Source: Georgfuchsia sp049276455
GTDB taxonomy: Bacteria > Pseudomonadota > Gammaproteobacteria > Burkholderiales > Rhodocyclaceae
DNA length: 64,000 nt
Direction of reading: 5' to 3'
Assembly (NCBI GenBank): GCA_049276455.1
Contig: JBASWL010000227.1
Coordinates: 1 to 64,000, forward strand
Within the stretch, counting starts at the first letter, position 1; each line of letters starts with the position of its first letter. Shown here one piece after another: positions 59,797-64,000 of the stretch. Position numbers and translations under genes: made by a program. Below the pieces are notes generated by a model, which saw only the letters and a list, made by a program, of their open reading frames with translations, searched no databases and was not told the DNA's origin.

Positions 59797-61039
59797 ACTA
59801 CTGATCGAAGGTGGTTTTGCCCTCTCGGGCGAGGCTGCCATTTCCGGCGCCAAGAACGCAGCGCTGCCCCTTTTGTGCGCTGCGCTCCTGAGCAGTGAAC
59901 CGTTGACGCTAACCAACGTGCCGGCGCTCAAAGACATCGGCACCATGGTGCATCTGCTGGAGCAGATGGGAGTAGTGGCGTCACACGATGGCGATACGGT
60001 CACCCTCGATGCTTCGGGGCTCGACAACCCGGTTGCGCCCTACGAGATGGTCAAGACCATGCGTGCTTCCATCCTTGTGCTTGGGCCGCTGGTGGCACGT
60101 TGCGGCGAAGCCAGGGTGTCGTTGCCGGGTGGTTGCGCCATTGGTGCGCGGCCGGTGGATCAGCACATCAAGGGCCTGACCGCGATGGGTGCGGAAATAT
60201 CGGTCGAACATGGTTATGTGCATGCTCGTTCGCCATTGCTTAAAGGTGCGCGACTATTCACCGACATGGTGACAGTGACCGGCACCGAAAACCTGATGAT
60301 GGCTGCCTGTTTGGCCTCAGGCGATACAGTGATAGAGAACGCCGCGCGTGAGCCCGAAGTTGTTGACCTGGCGAACTGTCTGGTGGCGATGGGCGCCCTG
60401 ATTTCCGGCGCCGGTACTGATGTGATTCGCATTCGCGGGGTCGACCGCTTGCACGCGGCCACACACCGCATCATGCCGGACCGTATTGAAACCGGCACCT
60501 ATCTTTGTGCGGCTGCAGCGACGGGGGGGGATATTCGTCTCACTGGCACATCGACCAGTTATCTTGATGTCGTGATCGACAAACTCATGGATGCCGGCTG
60601 TGAGATAAATTCGACGCGCGACGCCATTCATCTCAAGGCGCCGCAGCGGTTGACTTCGGTCAGCCTGCGTACGGCTCCCTACCCAGCCTTCCCGACCGAC
60701 ATGCAGGCCCAGTTTATGGCCATCAATGCCATTGCCAGCGGCACCGCGATCATTCGCGAGACCATTTTCGAAAATCGCTTCATGCATGCGGTTGAGTTGA
60801 TCCGGCTGGGTGCCGATATCAAGATCGACGGCAATACGGCAGTGGTGCAGGGCGTGGAAAAGCTCGAAGGAGCGACTGTGATGGCGACCGACTTGCGCGC
60901 ATCGGCCGGGCTGGTCATCGCCGGACTGGTCGCCCGTGGCGAGACGCTGATCGACCGCATCTATCACCTCGATCGCGGCTACGAGCATCTGGAACAGAAG
61001 CTCTCCGAGTTGGGTGCCCGCGTCAAGCGGGTGAAGTAA
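59789..61039 (+). CDS. murA: UDP-N-acetylglucosamine 1-carboxyvinyltransferase
   Basis: A 416-residue EPSP-synthase-like enzyme that transfers enolpyruvate to UDP-GlcNAc, the first committed step of peptidoglycan synthesis. The N-terminal SGAKNAALPLLCAALLSSE carries the conserved Lys, and the active-site loop LPGGCAIGARPVDQHI has the catalytic Cys that fosfomycin attacks. Translation starts at TTG 59789, which overlaps ibaG by 8 bp; the length and N-terminus match the family from there. Confidence 0.97.
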   Translation: MDKLLIEGGFALSGEAAISGAKNAALPLLCAALLSSEPLTLTNVPALKDIGTMVHLLEQMGVVASHDGDTVTLDASGLDNPVAPYEMVKTMRASILVLGPLVARCGEARVSLPGGCAIGARPVDQHIKGLTAMGAEISVEHGYVHARSPLLKGARLFTDMVTVTGTENLMMAACLASGDTVIENAAREPEVVDLANCLVAMGALISGAGTDVIRIRGVDRLHAATHRIMPDRIETGTYLCAAAATGGDIRLTGTSTSYLDVVIDKLMDAGCEINSTRDAIHLKAPQRLTSVSLRTAPYPAFPTDMQAQFMAINAIASGTAIIRETIFENRFMHAVELIRLGADIKIDGNTAVVQGVEKLEGATVMATDLRASAGLVIAGLVARGETLIDRIYHLDRGYEHLEQKLSELGARVKRVK

Positions 61040-61094
61040 GCGGTGCGGTAAAATCTGCCGAATCGTTTGGTTCCTCTTGCATTAAAAACAATTC

Positions 61095-61733
61095 ATGACC
61101 ATTACCATTGCCCTTTCCAAGGGCCGCATTTTCGATGAGACCCTGCCGCTGCTCGCCGCAGCGGGAATCGTGCCGGTCGAAAATCCGGAGCAATCGCGCA
61201 AGCTCATCATCGCCACCAATCGTGCCGACGTCGGCGTGGTCATCGTGCGCGCTTCCGATGTGCCGACCTATGTGCAATATGGCGCCGCCGATATCGGCAT
61301 TGCCGGCAAGGATGTACTGATTGAACATGGCGGCGTGGGGCTTTACCAGCCCCTTGACCTCAATATTGCATGCTGCCGCATGTGCGTCGCAGCGCCCGTT
61401 GGCTTTGACTATGCGGCCGCGGTGAAGCGCGGCGCCCGCCTGCGCATCGCGACAAAATATCTGCTCACTGCGCGCGAACACTTCGCCGCCAAGGGCGTGC
61501 ATGTCGATCTGATCAAGCTCTACGGTTCGATGGAACTGGCGCCGCTGGTTGGCCTCGCCGATGCCATTGTCGATCTGGTATCGAGCGGGGCCACGATGAA
61601 GGCCAACAATCTGGTCGAGGTCGAGGAAATCATGCCCATCTCCTCGCGCCTGATCGTCAATCAGGCCGCGCTCAAGGTCAAGCACGACACCTTGCAGCCG
61701 ATCATCGAAGCCTTCAAGAGCGCGATCAAATGA
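61095..61733 (+). CDS. hisG: ATP phosphoribosyltransferase, short form
   Basis: A 212-residue HisG, the first enzyme of histidine synthesis (ATP + PRPP). Motifs: IALSKGRIFDETLPLLAAAG, RASDVPTYVQYGAADIGIAG and the PRPP site LVEVEEIMPISSRL near the end. The C-terminal regulatory domain of the long form is missing, so a separate HisZ regulator is needed for activity; none is in the window. It overlaps hisD by 4 bp. Confidence 0.96.
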   Translation: MTITIALSKGRIFDETLPLLAAAGIVPVENPEQSRKLIIATNRADVGVVIVRASDVPTYVQYGAADIGIAGKDVLIEHGGVGLYQPLDLNIACCRMCVAAPVGFDYAAAVKRGARLRIATKYLLTAREHFAAKGVHVDLIKLYGSMELAPLVGLADAIVDLVSSGATMKANNLVEVEEIMPISSRLIVNQAALKVKHDTLQPIIEAFKSAIK

Positions 61734-63034
61734 GTGTTTCGATCCAGCGTCTGACGACCAGCGATCCGGAATTCCAGGCCAGGCTCGATCGCCTGCTCGC
61801 CTTCGACGATTCGACGGATGAATCCGTCGAACGGGCGGTGGCGGATATCCTCGCCGACGTGAAAAAACGCGGCGATGCTGCCGTGCTCGATTACACGAAA
61901 CGATTCGACCAGCTTGACGCAGTGTCGATGCCAGCGCTGGAACTTCCCAGGACGGAGCTCGCGCATGCGTTTGCAACGCTTGAAACCGAACGCCGTCAGG
62001 CGCTTGAAATTGCCGCTGCGCGCATCCGCAGCTATCACGAGCATCAACGGGCCGACTCGTGGGAGTACCAGGATGCCGAAGGCATGCGCCTCGGGCAGAA
62101 GGTGACGCCGCTCGACCGCGTCGGCCTCTATGTGCCGGGCGGCAAGGCCAGCTATCCTTCTTCGGTGCTGATGAATGCGATTCCGGCCAAGGTCGCCGGC
62201 GTCGGCGAACTCATCATGGTGGTGCCGACACCGCGCGGGGAAAAAAACCAGCTGGTGCTGGCTGCCGCGCATCTGGCCGGCGTTGATCGCGTCTTCACCA
62301 TCGGCGGTGCGCAGGCCGTGGCCGCACTGGCCTACGGCACCGCGACGATTCCTCAGGTCGACAAGATCGTCGGCCCCGGCAACGCCTATGTCGCCAGCGC
62401 CAAGCGCCGCGTCTTCGGCGTGGTCGGCATCGACATGGTGGCGGGGCCGTCCGAAGTGCTTGTCATCGCCGATGGCACGACCAACCCCGACTGGGTGGCG
62501 ATGGACCTGTTCGCCCAGGCCGAACACGACGAACTGGCGCAGTCGATCCTGCTCTGTCCCGATGCCGCCTTCATCGAGCGCGTGGCGCAGAGCATCAACC
62601 GGTTGCTGCCGGACATGTCGCGGCGCGACACCATTACCGCTTCTCTCTCGTCGCGCGGCGCGCTGATCGAGGTCGCCAATCTCGACGAGGCCTGTGCCGT
62701 CGCCAACCGCATCGCGCCCGAGCATCTTGAGTTGTCGGTGCAGGATGCACGGCCGCTGGTAGAGAAAATCCGCCATGCCGGCGCCATTTTCATCGGCCCC
62801 TATACGTCGGAATCCATCGGCGACTACTGCGCCGGCCCCGACCATGTGCTGCCCACTTCGCGCAGTGCGCGTTTCTCCAGTCCGCTCGGCGTTTACGATT
62901 TCCAGAAGCGGTCGAGCCTGATCGAGGTTTCCGTTGCCGCCGCGGCCAAGCTTGGGCCGGTGGCATCGGTGCTGGCGCGCGGCGAAGGGTTGACCGCGCA
63001 TGCGCGAGCGGCGGAACTGCGGTACGAAGACTAG
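61730..63034 (+). CDS. hisD: Histidinol dehydrogenase
   Basis: A 434-residue zinc enzyme oxidising L-histidinol to L-histidine in two NAD-dependent steps. Marks: LYVPGGKASYPSSVLMNAIP, TIGGAQAVAALAYGTATIP, VGPGNAYVASAKRRVFG, DLFAQAEHDELAQSILL (with the Glu-His pair) and RIAPEHLELS. Its ATG overlaps the hisG stop. No his genes follow within the window, since a repeat region comes next. Confidence 0.97.
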   Translation: MSVSIQRLTTSDPEFQARLDRLLAFDDSTDESVERAVADILADVKKRGDAAVLDYTKRFDQLDAVSMPALELPRTELAHAFATLETERRQALEIAAARIRSYHEHQRADSWEYQDAEGMRLGQKVTPLDRVGLYVPGGKASYPSSVLMNAIPAKVAGVGELIMVVPTPRGEKNQLVLAAAHLAGVDRVFTIGGAQAVAALAYGTATIPQVDKIVGPGNAYVASAKRRVFGVVGIDMVAGPSEVLVIADGTTNPDWVAMDLFAQAEHDELAQSILLCPDAAFIERVAQSINRLLPDMSRRDTITASLSSRGALIEVANLDEACAVANRIAPEHLELSVQDARPLVEKIRHAGAIFIGPYTSESIGDYCAGPDHVLPTSRSARFSSPLGVYDFQKRSSLIEVSVAAAAKLGPVASVLARGEGLTAHARAAELRYED

Positions 63035-63568
63035 GATTTCGTCATCCCACGGGGACGAAGCCACCCGAGGCGGTGGTTCCCTTCGGGCATTCCCACGAAA
63101 CGGGGGAATCCAATAGGAATACGTCATTGCGAGGAGGCGTAGCCAACGCGGCAATCCATCACCAACAATTCGTTCGCCCTGAGCCTGTCGCAGGGGAACG
63201 GCATTCATGCCTGATTTGAGATTGCCGGGACTCGCCCCGGCGGGCGACCCCTTTTCTTGAAGCGCGTCAAGAAAAGGGGGAAAAGAAACGCGCCCCGCTG
63301 CACCGGCCCTTCGGGCTGCCCTCGCTGCGAAAGGCTCGCCGGACGGAGGGCTCGCCAGAGGCTCGCCCGTTCGCGCGGCACAAGGCCAAGCAGTTGGCCT
63401 TGTGAAACCCCACGCCCCCCGTCTCACCTTCCTCCACTCGGCGGCGCAGAAGGGGGTTATCCGTGCTATCGTGACGGGTATGTCATGCAAGTAGGCTTGT
63501 GGAATTTAGTTCGAAAATGACACCATATAAACGACACTGATCATTCATGAACAAGGATCGCATTGAAA
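63035..63568. repeat. Mosaic of dispersed repeats, no gene
   Basis: This stretch after hisD has no supportable gene. It chains fragments of known dispersed-repeat types: a CATTCCCACGAAACGGGGGA unit (about 63089-63114), a CGTCATTGCGAGGAGGCGTA unit (from about 63123), a TTCGCCCTGAGCCTGTCGCA unit (about 63174), and a G/C-rich unit with a long hairpin. An 87-codon open frame at 63257-63520 is very Arg/Pro-rich and is best explained by the repeats. Confidence 0.65.
63248..63279. repeat. Perfect 13-bp hairpin within the repeat mosaic
   Basis: CCCCTTTTCTTGA (63248-63260) and TCAAGAAAAGGGG (63267-63279) with loop AGCGCG. Such a strong symmetrical hairpin could end transcription from hisD or be part of a REP-like repeat. 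Confidence 0.75.
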
Positions 63569-64000
63569 GTGCCAGCCGCAGTTGTGCTTGAGGCCATTGC
63601 GCTGCGTATTGTGCAGATACGTGGCCAGAAGGTCATGATTGATGCGGATTTGGCCGAGCTTTATGGCGTTCAAACCAAGGTGCTGGTGCAGGCGGTCAAA
63701 CGCAATCTGGAACGCTTCCCCAAGGATTTTATGTTTCAACTGGCAAATCAAGACGTTGCCGACTTGAGGTCACAATCTGTGACCTCAAGTTTGCAGCATG
63801 GCGGCAGGCGCACTATGCCATACGCTTTTACCGAGCAAGGGGTCGCCATGCTGTCCTCGGTGTTGAACAGCCCGCGCGCCGTCGCGGTCAATATAGGTGT
63901 TAAAGGGGCCGTGGCCGACATATTCTTGCTGACCTTATCCCGCAACAATTTCACGCAGCGCCTGTACCAGTACCGCGCACTGCGCATCCGTGCCGACAGT
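63569..64000 (+). CDS. ORF6N-domain protein, cut by window edge
   Basis: From GTG 63569 the frame is open to the edge (144 codons). Residues about 5-110 match the phage-related ORF6N domain: IALRIVQIRGQKVMIDADLA, ELYGVQTKVLVQAVKRNLER, FPKDFMFQLANQDVADLRSQ and RRTMPYAFTEQGVAMLSSVL. After PRAVAVNI (about 63895) the sequence no longer looks like the expected continuation (normally a xMRAFVRLR helix). A frameshift, an insertion or a different C-terminal domain are possible. ORF6N proteins are usually found in prophages and islands. Confidence 0.75.
   Translation, partial: MPAAVVLEAIALRIVQIRGQKVMIDADLAELYGVQTKVLVQAVKRNLERFPKDFMFQLANQDVADLRSQSVTSSLQHGGRRTMPYAFTEQGVAMLSSVLNSPRAVAVNIGVKGAVADIFLLTLSRNNFTQRLYQYRALRIRADS

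Noticed and set aside
61661..63490. 609-codon open frame antisense to hisD
   Set aside because: It is a reading-frame shadow of a GC-rich gene. The plus strand encodes a full HisD with all motifs; the antisense product is Arg/His/Gly-rich without recognisable domains.
63257..63520. 87-codon open frame in the repeat mosaic
   Set aside because: Highly Arg/Pro-rich and built from dispersed-repeat units and the 13-bp hairpin.
1..64000. CRISPR array or cas genes
   Set aside because: No regularly spaced short direct repeats and no Cas-like proteins were seen in the window.

Overview
The window reads as chromosomal DNA of a betaproteobacterium. The evidence is gene content and order: a DUF2782 gene and two BPSS1780-family membrane genes beside polA; nadD-rsfS-rlmH-maf-rng; a second infA paired with a DEAD-box helicase; a phasin; kdsD-kdsC-lptC-lptA; and the block mlaFEDACB - ABC exporter - bolA/ibaG - murA - hisG (short form) - hisD. 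A Rhodocyclales or Nitrosomonadales relative is likely, but the order is inferred and not proven.

Layout. 1-8043: polA (minus strand, cut by the window edge) diverges from a LOG-family gene, followed by a co-directional run of envelope, NAD, ribosome and RNA genes ending in rng. 8098-10231: an intact tRNA-Lys(CTT) followed by about 2 kb of accessory DNA with small genes, a broken small ORF and a pagP homologue; two decayed tRNA 3' copies lie at its far side, so it looks like an eroded tRNA-targeted island. 10294-18398: a cyclase-domain/AsmA-like fusion, an AI-2E family transporter, a CcmG-like protein lacking its CxxC half, a CBS protein, then infA2-deaD and two small genes. 18399-22230: minus-strand PPOX protein, pyrF, small Cys protein, DUF3617 protein and glnS. 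22296-27953: crcB-hrpA-EI24-cinA-like, tightly overlapped. 28001-31518: phasin with a candidate operator pair, then lptA-lptC-kdsC-kdsD. 31600-34830: a CPA2 antiporter and a GSU2403-type nucleotidyltransferase gene that sits between two 46-bp direct repeats.

34855-53928 is the most striking region: an MSHA/type II secretion-like pilus locus. Reading on the minus strand it encodes a sigma-54 response regulator, an ExeA/MshM-like ATPase fused to a SPOR domain, a MshL secretin, a TPR protein, MshE, MshG, MshI-, MshJ- and MshK-like proteins, a large PilX/GspK-like protein with a concanavalin/L-type-lectin-like region, a prepilin and a membrane adenylate cyclase. At the far end a major-pilin-like gene has a well-spaced -24/-12 promoter and a dyad about 110 bp upstream of the predicted start of transcription, and diverges from a membrane histidine kinase. 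The locus therefore appears to carry its own PilS/PilR-like control circuit and its own second-messenger enzyme.

53987-63034: the Mla phospholipid-transport operon, an ABC export pair, ibaG, murA, hisG and hisD. 63035-63568 is a mosaic of dispersed repeats, followed by the start of an ORF6N-domain gene cut by the window edge.
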